Shown: piece after piece, positions 30,823-41,392 of the stretch | Layout: each line of letters begins with the position of its first letter | Numbering within the stretch: position 1 is the stretch's first letter | DNA from: Cryptomeria japonica | Lineage: Eukaryota; Streptophyta; Pinopsida; Cupressales; Cupressaceae | Direction: 5' to 3' | DNA: 64,000 bases | Assembly: GCF_030272615.1 (NCBI RefSeq) | Contig: NC_081414.1 | Span: 761,325,148-761,389,147 of the forward strand | Made by a program: the position numbers and the translations under genes | Notes under the pieces: model-generated | What the model saw: only the letters and a program-made list of their open reading frames with translations | Databases searched by the model: none | What the model was told of the DNA's origin: nothing

Positions 30823-33800
30823 CTAGTCTAACACGTCATCTACCCCCCGATCTTGCTGATCAATGTTTCGGGAAGGCAGGGAACACGCTAGAGGAGGAAC
30901 ATCCAACACAGCAGATGGAGCTATCACAAGATCCAAACAAGGGCTATGTTCGTGTTCCAAGCCACGTTGTTCTTGTCTAGGAGCTAGGATAAGTGCTTTA
31001 GAAAATTCGTTAGATAAATGGTTATCAACATCAACAAGTTCATATTCACTATCAGAAGCAAGAGGAGTAACATTTTCATCTATATCATCATCAAGATTTA
31101 TAAAAATAGGATCTTTAACTCGCACAGGATCAAGACCATCATGCATCTTATGTTTAGGAGATTTAGGCTCAATTTCCGGATGAGGAGAAAATGGAATAAT
31201 GCTTGTTGAAGGTGTTTTTGGAGATTGCAAAGTTTGAGAAGCAGCTGCTTGAGCCCTAAGATGACGCTTTCGTCGGCGTTCACGTGCAGAACGATTTGGT
31301 CTAGTCTTAGTAGGAAGTGGAGAAGATTGAGGAGGAGGAATGTTCTCATCCTTATCACTTGGATGTTTAGGTTGTGGTCTCTTAGGTTGGATAATAGGAG
31401 AAGAAGAAGGTCTCTTCTCTCTATAAAAAGGAGGAGGAGGAACTGCTCCATATAAAGGAGGAATTTTTGGTTTAGGAAGAAGACCAAGTCCATCATGACG
31501 AGGAGGTATAGGTCTACTTTTAGAAGGTTTATTAGGCATAGACATAGTCGCATCCATGGGGATGGGTTGGGAATCTTCTTGAGGAAAGACATTAGTTTTA
31601 TCTTTCAAAGGAAGAACTTCCTTCTCAAGAATGATAGGAATGTCAAGTTTAGGTGTTCTAGGTTCACTTAGAGATAGGATCATATCTGTTTTCCACTTTT
31701 GATAAGATTTGAAAAGATGATCACTTTGTGGAGGAAGGGATTGGAATTGTTTAGGCCAAAAGTAATCAATAGGAACACTAGAAGTTCTTTCAGCTGGTTT
31801 AAAGAGACTATGATTGACAGTAACAACTTCACCATTATGGGGAAATTTCAAACACTTATGAATAGGAGAAGCAATAGCTTTCATGGAAGATAGCCAAGGA
31901 TAGCCAAGCTTCACACGAAATTGTTCGGATGAAGGAATAATAGCAAAGTTTACATCAAGGGATTTGTTATGGACCTCAATAGGCAATGTAATAGAACCAA
32001 TTGCAGGAGAAGAAAATGCATCAAATAATTTCACAATCACATCTGTTTTGTCATAGATCACTTGATTCAATTGCAAAGTAAAAAGAAATTCTTCAGTAAT
32101 AACATTAACCATGCACGGAGGATCAATAAGCACTCCACGACAAGGTGTATTTTTGACTTTTGCAACTATGTATAAAGGACCATCAGGTGCTCTAATGGTT
32201 TCACTAGAATCAAATGTGATGGAAGGTTCTTTAGGGTTCTCTTGCTGCTCTACAAAGTTAATCACATTCGGAGTCATAGACACAAGACCATCAGATGATA
32301 AAGAAGAATCATTAGTCTCAATCGCATTAGAGGTATGAGAAGGTAATGGATCAGTAAAAATTTGAAGATTTTGGTTAGGAGGAGCTACAGATGTGTTGCC
32401 TTTATCATTCACTCCGGAAATAGAGATAGTATTATTATCAATCAAATCTTGAATTTTACCCTTTAAAGAAAAACATTTTTCAGTATCATGCCCAAGCTGA
32501 CGATGAAATTGACAAAAAGCTTTGTTATCAAAATAAGGTGAAGTAATCTTTGCAGGATCAATTTGCCTTATAGGAGGAAGAGTAAGCACATTTTATTCCA
32601 ATAACTTATTCATAATACTATGCAATGATTCATTCAAAGGAGTATACTTTCTTTCTTTCTTAAAAAACTTAGAAATAGGAGGCACACCTGATGCTGCATT
32701 CACATTGTTGTTGATGATGTTTTCATTGAATTTGGTGGAATCTCTGTTCGGTTTAAACTTCCCAAATGGTTGTTGACTGCTATCACCCTTATCACTCGGA
32801 GCCATAGGATGTGATTGTTCCATTTGACTCACAGTCAGTTGATAATTGTGAAGAGTGGCACACAACTGTTGGAAAGAAGTAAACTCAGAAAACAGAAGTT
32901 TGTCTCGAATATCTTTTTGCAAATTAGAAATAAACATTCTTTGAATATCATTGTTAGGCACTGGAAAAGAAATTTGAGCATACAAATGCTTATATCTACC
33001 AATGAAATCAGTCACCTTTTCTTTAACACCTTGTTTACAATGCATTAAATCAATCAAAGTAACTTTAGGACTTATATTGTTTTGAAATTGTTGAATGAAA
33101 GCATTTGCAAGTTGTTCAAAAGAAGTAATAGAATAAGAAGGCAACGAGCAATACCATTGTAGGGCTTTGTCTCTTAATGTTCTAGTAAACAGTTTCGCAA
33201 GCAACCTTGGGTCATAGGCAAAATCAGTACATATTGTTTGAAAAGTCTTAACATGTGTTAGAGGATCACCTTTACCATTATAAAGCTCCAAATGCGGGAT
33301 TTCAACATGTTTAGGGGGAATAGCTCGAACAATGTCAAGAGAAAGTGGGCTCACAACATCAAATGTGGGCACACTAAACTTAGATTGATTCATAGAGGCA
33401 ATTTGTTGCTGTAAAGAAGAGACAGTTTGTGCAAGATTGTTAATGGTCGCTTCAGTCGAAGAGTTCATATTAGGTGTGTTAGATTGAGATGGAGGTGTTA
33501 TGTTATTGAAAGAAGGTAAAGAGTAAGGTGGTGGGACTCTATGATAGTCAATCATAGGGGATGATTGGACAAGAGGAACACTACAAGGAGGAATGGAATG
33601 GTTAAATGAATTGCCCCCTTGCGTCATGTTCATTTGTGAAGATATAATAGGAACACTCATTGAAGGGATGAATGAAGAAGTCGGATTGAATGAAGGAAGA
33701 GGGTTAATTGAAGAAGAAGGATTGCCCCCATGACTAGTGATCACGGGAGGAATATCTTGTATAGAAGTAGTCATTATGTTTGATGTAAAGGTAGGTATGC

Positions 33801-34158
33801 TAGCAATAGAAGTTGTCAAAGGAATAGAATGATTGACTTGAGTGGGAGGTTGTGTATAACCTAAAGATTCAGCACAACTCTTTATAGGCATCACATTCAA
33901 ATTCACAATGTGTGAAATACCACGCAAAATATCAATTCCATTCTTATCACTTTGAAGCATGCATTTTAGACCCTCAATTAAAGGAAGAGCTTGACTATCG
34001 GGATACTCATGAGACATCCATTGGTGAAAATCATCAAATTGGTTATCCAATTTCGAAAGTTGTTCTACAGAAACCTCATGGAGAGCTTCTTCATCATTAG
34101 GAGGATTAGAGGAATTACCCATGTCCTCGTTAAAAAGACTACTCAAATTAGGTTCCAT
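30823..34158 (-). pseudogene. B2 ORF: gag, zinc knuckle, protease-like domain, Pro-rich tail; one in-frame stop
   Basis: A reading frame of 1111 codons from ATG 34158, broken only by TAA at 32593-32595, where B1 has CAA (Gln), a C-to-T change. Residues about 100-230 are Ser/Pro/Thr-rich. A Retrotrans_gag-like domain covers about 285-450 (LELYNGKGDPLTHVKTFQTI, LQWYCSLPSYSITSFEQLAN). A zinc knuckle lies near 546-560 (CQFHRQLGHDTEKC). A retropepsin-like fold follows near 650-790 with LIDPPCMVNVITEE in place of the usual D-T/S-G and with LGYPWLSSMKAIA. The rest is Pro/Lys-rich and acidic, ending RGVDDVLD. There is no polymerase or integrase. Apart from the stop the frame is well kept, suggesting recent function as a Gag source or an RNA-packaging protein. 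Confidence 0.88.
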
Positions 34159-34348
34159 CTCCTCAGTAGTTAAACCTCGGAAAGACTTAATTCTACGGCT
34201 TCATCTAACGGGAATAGTGTAAGTAGGGCTTGTTGTTGTAAAACTCATGCACTAGAAAGAGAGAGAAGGTTTTGAATTTAGAGGTAGCAATTTTCAGGAA
34301 AATCAGCCAATCTTCTAGATTTAAGCTGTTAAATGCAATCACGACAGT

Positions 34349-34433
34349 CTCCCGAAATTTCAGAAAAAATGTCCGGGACCGTGGCGCTCGGAGTGCAACA
34401 CGGTCCTTGCAACTTTTTTCAAAATTTGCAGGG
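34349..34433 (-). repeat. Hairpin module, B2 leader copy nearer the ORF
   Basis: In element orientation it has the same arms as the A LTR module but the inverted core. One base is inserted in the GTGCAC half (GTTGCAC). Confidence 0.8.
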
Positions 34434-34972
34434 ATGAAAGTTATGATGATTTTAGAGCTAATCTGAAAAAATTGAGTGATTTTACGATCTGTAGATAGGC
34501 CAAATTAAAGTTGCAATCTCAAAATTGAACACTATCAAGATTGTCGAAAAATGCAAAATTTTGAATTTTGAAAAAGAGAGGGAAATTGAAATTTTGAATT
34601 TTATGATTTTAGAGGGAATGTTAAGAGCAATGCAAGTTTTGAAATTTAAAAATTGACTCAATTTCACGCAAAATTCAATTTTGAAAGCGGAAATCAAAGT
34701 TGTTGTAATTAAGCACTTAATTTCAAAAGTCACAAATTGCAAGAATTTGAATAAAGCACTGAAATTTCGAATGAATGCAAACACACTTTTCAAATTTAGG
34801 ACAGTAAGAACACAATTTTGACACAAAATTTCAATTTCAACAATTTTTGAATAATTAGAAGCCTTAATCCAAGCAATCACAAGACCAACTTTGACTTTAA
34901 TTTTGAAAGTGTTAGAATTGATAAAATCAGCCAAAATTCTGGATTTTAGCAAGAAAATACAGTAAGATCTCG

Positions 34973-35056
34973 CTCCCGAAATTTCGGAAAAAATGTCGGG
35001 GACGATGGCGCTCGGAGTGCACACGGTCCTCGCAACTTTTTTCCAAATTTTCAGGG
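34973..35056 (-). repeat. Hairpin module, B2 leader copy nearer the PBS
   Basis: 84 bp, nearly identical to the B1 copy at 51005-51088. Core GTGTGCACTCCGAGCGCCAT in element orientation. Confidence 0.82.
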
Positions 35057-35408
35057 ATGAAAGATATTGTGATTTTATTGCGGAATCCAAAGTTACAGCT
35101 GATTTGGAGATGTTTTGATCAGTGAAATTATCGGACAAAGGTTGAATCAAGAGGGTTTCAAAAATTAGGGTTTTGACACTTAACCACTTAATTTTCAAAA
35201 TTAAAGCACAAATATGAATTGATAATTTGTAATAGAAGGGCAGATCTGAAACAAACATTAACAATTAAGCATTTCACAAGTTCAATTTTCAAAAAGAAAA
35301 TTTAGGGTTTTTTATGCAATTAACCTCTAAAATTTGCAAAAGATCAAACATGGAAATGTAATCAAGGAATCAATTTTCAGATCTAAGCATGAAAAATCAG
35401 AAAGGATT

Positions 35409-35426
35409 TTCACGCCGGGTTCACCA
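35409..35426 (-). other. Primer-binding site of B2
   Basis: Minus strand TGGTGAACCCGGCGTGAA, 3 nt after the LTR end; one change from B1. Confidence 0.75.
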
Positions 35427-36331
35427 AAATGTAAAGCGGAAAATTGCAATCGAACCCTAGTTGCTCTCCCCTCTTCCAACTCCGAGGAGAGAGAAGGGAG
35501 GTTCGCTAGGGTTGATGGTTTTCACTTAGGGGAAAGACTTTACATTCAAAAGAGGGGTTGAAACCCACAAGATCCAATCCCACACAATGCAAGATTGGAT
35601 GCTAAATGAGTTTCAAGGGTTAAGACAACAAGGCTACCCTCTTTTGTAAAAAATGTTGATAGAAGAATTAAGCTAGGCATGCATAGAAAGTGATAAAGAT
35701 TCGCTTATAAACTGAGTTAGGGATATAGTATGAAGCTGCGGACCTGGAATTAGCAGTAGAATGTCGATACGGCGCTATCTTGCAAATTTGAGCAAAAGTT
35801 GTCGGGACGATGGCGCCCGGTGCCACGGTCCTCCGAAAAATCCGCGAAACGAAGGGGGATTTGTTCGTCTCTGCACAAGGATTCCAGATCTTCAATTTCA
35901 GCCGCGTACCTACAACCTACACACAGAAAAGCGAAGACGATTGGGGGGTTAGGGATTAGGGGTTTGCCTTTAGGTCAAACCCCGGTTTTGGAATTAACCA
36001 AGTAATGAGAAATGCTGTAAATGTAAATGTCTGTAATGTAAAACAAGTACTAATACCTTGTTCTAAGGATGTTTGTATCCTTATGTGCGAAGGTTTAGAT
36101 GTTGTTGTTTGTTGTATTGTTGTATGTTGTATGTAGCTTGTAGTAAGTGATCTCCTCTTCAATGGTTGAATCCTTGACTTGAATGCAACACTTAGCCTTG
36201 AATGGAGACTTAGAAGGAATGCTTGAATGCTTGAATGCTTGAGTGCTTGAATGTTTGAATCTTGCTTTTGCTTTTTTTTTTCGTCCTGTATGTATATATG
36301 TCTCATGTCCAAATGAGAGAGGAAAATGTAG

Positions 36332-36339
36332 TTTATATA
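36332..36339 (-). promoter_or_regulatory. TATA box of B2 5' LTR
   Basis: Minus strand TATATAAA; the likely promoter of the B2 genomic RNA, about 390 bp into the LTR. Confidence 0.6.
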
Positions 36340-36460
36340 CTTGCCAATTAGGGTTAATAGACTGATTTTCCCGACCTTAGGCTGACCAGGAAAGTTTAAT
36401 TTCCAATTTGCAAACGAAAAGACCTGAGACCCCTTAGGAGACCGGGCCCAAAATAGGCCC

Positions 36461-36553
36461 AGGGACCAGGGCGCTGGGCGCCATGGTCCTGGGGGACCAG
36501 GGCGCTGAGCGCTCTGGTCCTGAAGGACCAGGGCGCTGGGCGCTCTGGTCCCA
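36461..36553. repeat. GC-rich palindromic minisatellite, three units, B2 5' LTR
   Basis: Three units of about 31 bp; the middle unit reads GGCGCTGAGCGCTCTGGTCC. Neighbouring LTR sequence has ordinary base composition. Confidence 0.85.
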
Positions 36554-36723
36554 CCTCCCGGGACAGCGGGGTGCAAGGAGGTTCAGGCCAGGGTGCTTGA
36601 AAAATGCAGTTTTTGGTGTCGTAATCAGGTTTCGGGGTCTCCATTCAGGTTGCGTGTTGCGTCGCCATCATGAAGACCGAAATGCAGTCAAAATTGCAAG
36701 TGTCGCAATTTTAGGACGCTACA

Positions 36724-36728
36724 GTAAC
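36724..36728. repeat. Target site duplication of B2, right copy
   Basis: GTAAC, identical to 28753-28757. Confidence 0.95.
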
Positions 36729-37603
36729 CGACAGAACCGAGAGCTACATGTGTTGCAAAAGTCAAGATCAAATTGTAGCTAGTAGTTCGTTTAACATAGT
36801 GATTGAGAGAAGTTCCTAAGATTTGGTCTAGTTTCAGGAATGATCTATCCTATGTAAGACGTTATCTAAGTTAACTTAGGTTTTATAAGATGTTGTTTGA
36901 ACTAGCTGAGAGATGATCAACAAAATCATGCAATGCAATGACAAAGGTGCACTATCAAGGTTGTTTATGCTTAGGAGGATGATAACCAGTTTTAGGCTCG
37001 CTGTATATTGTTTTAGACAGGTTTGACTATTCTAGACTGGCAAAATCAGAGACTCGTATGACAAGATTTCTAAAACTGTACGACAGTATAACCGCTTCGG
37101 GATAATAACAATTATGTTTCGTATGAGTTGTTGCCTAGTACCGTACGACAAATGGGCATGTCCCGAATGATAAAGGATTCAGTGCAGTATTGTCTTGTAC
37201 GACACAATATTTAGCTTTAAACGACAAACTACTAGATCTCGTATGACACAAGAGTGAGCCCCGTACGAAAAATTAGAAGACTCGTACGACATAGGATATG
37301 GTGCAGGACGACAAATGATCAGGCTCGCACGACTGTTAACAGGGCAGAGACAAAAATCCTGAGTATGACAGCTGAGTATGACCAATTCTGAGGTGGGCTG
37401 ATTTTTGACCAGGATAGACTAGTTTTGACACAGATAGAGTTTTATCACTGAGTTGTTGATTTGTTTTCTCCAGTTTTAGTATTTCAGTTTTAGTTTGAGG
37501 GATGAAAACACAGAAAACATGCAGTATGAATAGTAACTCCAATCACAACATGCAAACCCTATGGAAGTTGGCTTAGAGAAGAAAACCTTTGCTTGCCAAC
37601 TTA
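36729..37603 (-). other. D leader between B2 and the leader segment shared with the second unit
   Basis: Noncoding. It carries about eleven CGTACGACA-type words at 37051-37330, spaced 20-40 bp. A GTTGGC...GCCAAC inverted repeat lies at about 37568-37600. Confidence 0.6.
37051..37330 (-). repeat. Second cluster of TCGTACGA palindrome words in the D leader
   Basis: Words include GTACGACAG, CGTACGACAA, GTACGACAC, CGTATGACAC and CGTACGACAT. Too regular and CpG-rich to be chance in this AT-rich leader. Confidence 0.7.
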
Positions 37604-38716
37604 GGTACACACCCAATAGCTAATCAGAATACGGCTGTTGAGTCTCACGCAATGGATTCTCAACGCCGTATTAGCCGACTCCAAACACTAATGGGGGCAT
37701 GATAAGGCAAGTGTCTTGGGAGAGTTACTATCTCTCTTGCACAAAGATTATCAACCTTTCGGAGGTGAATCAAGTAGCTTCTAATTTTAATTGGATCTAG
37801 TAAGGGTTCCGTTCGGCGCATCGAGGTATAAACTCAATTAAGAGGTCTCCCAACCTTGAAAACCAAGATTCAATATACCCGAAGGTACTGAGGAGAGCTA
37901 TTCCCGATCATTGTCGTTGACTTGATTTTCATCAAATCATATTTATTTTATAGTGGGTTGGAGTACTTGGCGTTTAGCCATTCCCACTTAGGTCGTTCCC
38001 CTCACACCGATCGTAACGACTTTAAGAGTTTTTCAACCCCTTCGAAGGGCAAGCCTGCTAAAGATGTACAAATCTCAAACAAAGAAAATGTCTCAAGGGT
38101 CTAGATTTCTGATTGTCTAAAAAAAGACAAGAGCATACTCTCCTACCTCTCAGAATTTTCTAAAAACACAAAAGACATATTTGTTCATTAACCAGATAGC
38201 AAGTTAGGTGCCTAAAAAATTAAAGAATACACAATGTTTGATTGATTCTCTTTAGGCAACCTACAAAAACAACGTATTAGTAGTCATGTTGTTTTTTTTT
38301 CTTTGATAGGAATATGTTTGATTGATAAATTCTTTAACAAGCGTCCTGCAGGAAACTGATTAGGCTGTGAAAATACTAGGCAGACAAAAGACAATTTAGG
38401 GTTAGTGTCAGCATAATCAAAATTTAATTCAAGAAAAACCCTGAAAAAGTGAAGCTTGCTTTAATCCAACAAAAAATAGAATCATACGACAATTCTCATA
38501 GAATGAAACGACAAAAGGATTTTGTCGTACAAGTTAGAAATAAGCATAGGACGACAGAAGACAGAATCAAATATTCATAATAGAATGTCATACGACACCA
38601 TTTTCTGATTCGTACGAGGCTTCAATAGAATGTCGTACGACAAATAATAGGCTTCAATAGAATATTGTATGGTGTAGTGAAACTACTCGTACGATATTTC
38701 ATAGAGGTTGTACGAA

Positions 38717-40216
38717 CGAAATGTTACTTGAGATGAGAGGGGGGGGGGTGAATCATAAAAACTTACAATCCAATCTATTCAACAGATTCAACCTCGATAG
38801 CCTTTAATGATATGCAATAATAACTATAAATCATTCAAACAAATAATCATCAAACATCAAAACACATATAACACTAGATTTTACGTGGAAACCCAAATAG
38901 GGAAAAACCATTGTGGGATTTCAGACCCACTAAGAAATATACCCTTCTAGAGTATGCTTGGTTAAAAGCAAATCCTGTTAAAGATTACAAACACATTGCT
39001 AGATGTGACCCGATTAAGGGATTTCCCTTAGACTTGTTAGAGTCTTGCACTTTGTTAGAAGTGACCTTGTCAAAGGATTTCAAACACTCATTTAGAATGT
39101 TACCTTGCTAGAGGGTTTACAAATAAGACTGTTAAGTCCACTCGGTTAAGAGATTTTTGTCACTTACAAAATAAACAATAGTAATAAAATATATCTACAA
39201 CTTCACATCTGAAATGCTAAAGCAGATTCTATTTGCTCAAAACAATCTTGTCATATGACTTATCTTGTCCCTTGTTGGGCTTGTTGGGCTTCTCAATTTG
39301 TTCTTCAACCAGATCTTCAAGCTTCTATGCTCGGTAAACATTACTATAGCATCATTTTGCATACATTTGCCCGCATACATTGTTCATCAACAATTCCTTA
39401 TTTATAAACAGTTCCCAACTGCTTAATCTCCTTGATCACATTTCCCATGATCAATCTTAGCCTTCAGATCTTCAAACTTGACTAGGTTCATTGTATCCTT
39501 TGATCTGAAAAATGTTTTACCTTGCCTTGGAACTTGCATTCCTTCCTTGGAACTTGTGCTAGGTTATTGCGGTTCAATCTGCACTGTAGATCTTCCTCTT
39601 GATTTTCCATGTCGTTGATCCTTAACAAACTTTATGCACGACATACCAATCACTTATTCATTTCCAGCTCATCAACATCCTTCATTAAATAATGCTTTTA
39701 TCCATCCAATGCATTTTGTTATAACTCGGTTGTTACTCGGTAAATACTGAGCTTTACTCGATTTACATTTTGCCTTCTTTAACCGATAGCGATAACCTTA
39801 GGGTTTACTGACTAGGTTCTTAGGGTTTACCGACTAGGTTCTTTGCTCGGTGACTTAGTACAACATTAAACTTATAATCAACAACATATGTAGGATATCA
39901 AAACAATCAAAACAACATGATCTCATCATTGTCTAACTCGGTAACAGTTGCCCATTGAATATCTTATTATTCTCCTTCATTATCACATCCTTTTTGTGTC
40001 ACTTACCGACCTCTTAATTTTCATAAAAACATACTTCTTAAGATATGGCAACATCATACTGAATCAGAAAATCAATTGCTTGACATCAATGACAAAATAA
40101 TATTATGAAGATAGTAATCATCCTTCTTCAGTTATATCAGTGATCTTCAACAACCTTCTCAATATCCTTATTGAAATGCCAACAATCTCCTTTTCTGTTG
40201 TAATGCCAACACAAAA
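38717..40216. repeat. Target site duplications flanking element G
   Basis: CGAAA at 38717-38721 and CAAAA at 40212-40216; the uninterrupted second leader has a single CGAAA at this point. The one difference is a CpG-to-CpA change. Confidence 0.75.
38722..40211 (-). mobile_element. Element G: collapsed LTR element related to E
   Basis: An LTR-like stretch (38722-40184, TGTTACTTG to GCCAACA) is followed by ATCTCC and a few bases, then TGTTG joined to TAATGCCAACA (40185-40211), a second LTR end. This looks like a 3' LTR, the remains of its polypurine tract, and a second LTR reduced to its ends. It shares ACGTGGAAACCCAA and GGGAAAAACCA with the E LTR and has the G-run next to GTGAAT. The strand is inferred from E. 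ORF 38911-39111 is not supported. Confidence 0.65.
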
Positions 40217-40263
40217 CCTGCAGGATGAAAAAAATGATTTTGAGGCCGAAAAATTAGTTTCCT

Positions 40264-40281
40264 CCCCCACGATGGGCACCA
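40264..40281 (-). other. Primer-binding site of D
   Basis: Minus strand TGGTGCCCATCGTGGGGG, the decayed counterpart of 17228-17245, just after the 5' LTR end. Confidence 0.7.
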
Positions 40282-40285
40282 AAAA

Positions 40286-41392
40286 TGTGTGTGTGAAAAG
40301 TGGATCTGTATCTGTATCTGGAATACACAACACTTCAATTAAGTCATTAGATGCATGGTTAGTCAGTTATAAGCATGAATATGAAAACCATAACAAATCA
40401 ACCCATTGCCTTCTAAAAGATGCGAGTATAAGATTGCTCTCAGATTTGTATAGGCAATCCAGTGACTAGACTACACCAAGGCAAAGGATTTTAATCTATA
40501 TGAGCATGATATTAAGCTAGATGGATGCAAGATTAATCTAACAAGATTTAAGCAATAAATGAGATAAATGATCTAAATATGTATGCAATAACTAATATAT
40601 GAATATTTGAATGCACAAATATCAATGAACCTAGAGCAAAAACAACATGATAACAATATGTTCTCTAGGATTTTTGAATGAGAGATGAGAGCCTGAATTT
40701 ATAGAAAAATTCAGAAAGAAACCAACGGTTGAGATCAAATGACGATGAGCGGTCAAGATTTTCCAAGAGGAAACACAATCCAGGTAAATTGATGTGATTG
40801 GATGCTTTTCTCAGTTTTAAAGGAAATTAAACTAAAATTAAGATAAAATCAAGAAAAACTGATTTATTCTCTATTTCATTCAATTTTAATATTTAATTGT
40901 TTTAATTGCTTTCTTTGAGATTATTTATCAATTTTTAATTTGCTTTTTCAAGATTATCTCCAATTGATTTCTTTTCTCAATTTTCAATTCTTTTTTTGGT
41001 CAATTAATTCCTTTTTTGATTTATTTCCTTTTTTGAAGATGTGTGCTCATAATTTCCAATTCATCTTTCTTGATTTGTTTCCTTTTTTGAAGATTTATGG
41101 TAATTTTTATTTATTTTTCAAATTAATTCCTCTTTTTGATGATTTAATGATAAATTGATTTATTTAATTAAATATGCTAGGATATTTAATAAAATAAATA
41201 AGAAAAATGTTTAAAATGATTTACTTGGAATGATCAATTAATTAAATAAACATTTAATTAATATTGGTTGATTAATTTTGCCATGTGACATTTGATGATT
41301 TTAAAAATTAATTGTGTGCTCAAGATTGATTTAATTGTCTTTGGCTAGGACCTTGGTGACGTTGTCTAGATGACCATTTTTAGGGTATTGCA
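40286..41392 (-). repeat. D 5' LTR, 1107 bp
   Basis: Minus strand TGCAATACCC (CA in place of TA in the other LTR) to CACACACA. A deletion near 41366, relative to the left LTR, removes about 20 bp. Confidence 0.85.
40698..40705 (-). promoter_or_regulatory. TATA box of the D 5' LTR
   Basis: Minus strand TCTATAAA, matching 17661-17668. Confidence 0.55.

Larger units (their letters stand above)
34159..35403 (-). other. B2 leader between PBS and ORF
   Basis: About 1.25 kb, AT-rich, with two copies of the hairpin module. Open stretches here (such as 34482-35264) have skewed F/I/L/K composition and no homology to a known domain, so I do not call them genes. Confidence 0.6.
28758..36723 (-). mobile_element. 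Element B2: non-autonomous Ty3-like element with gag and protease-like domain
   Basis: Minus-strand order: LTR 36723-35430, PBS, leader with two hairpin modules, one long ORF with a single stop, 3' noncoding region with hairpin, polypurine tract, LTR 30020-28758. Total 7966 bp; perfect 5-bp duplication GTAAC. By eye the LTRs differ at about 19 of 1260 positions, nearly all transitions, so it is younger than B1. It is inserted in the D leader just before the D gag ATG. No RT, RNase H or integrase is present. Confidence 0.95.
35430..36723 (-). repeat. B2 5' LTR, 1294 bp
   Basis: Minus strand TGTAGCGTCC to GCTTTACA. Three minisatellite units at 36461-36553. TATA box at 36332-36339. Confidence 0.95.
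37604..40263 (-). other. D leader (first unit), split by element G
   Basis: Matches 16056-17227 on both sides of G. It contains the TCGTACGACA cluster at 38470-38721. No supported ORF. Confidence 0.7.
16056..41392 (-). mobile_element. Element D: Tat-lineage Ty3 retrotransposon with a second partial unit, hosting B2 and G
   Basis: Read on the minus strand: 5' LTR (41392-40286), PBS, leader, gag, protease, G-patch, RT, RNase H, second RNase H, integrase, noncoding 3' region, polypurine tract, LTR (18374-17249), then again PBS and 1.2 kb of leader (17245-16056), where homology stops. Without nested insertions the first unit is about 14.7 kb. Two RNase H-like regions and the large size indicate the Tat lineage. 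All ORFs are broken. The right flank begins TATAT; no matching duplication exists at the left, because the second leader is joined directly to the PMD pseudogene. Confidence 0.8.

Noticed and set aside
34482-35264. 260-codon ORF in the B2 leader (and the 180-codon relative at 51037-51579)
   Set aside because: Rich in F, I, L and K as expected of AT-rich leader DNA, it runs through the hairpin module and is broken in B1.
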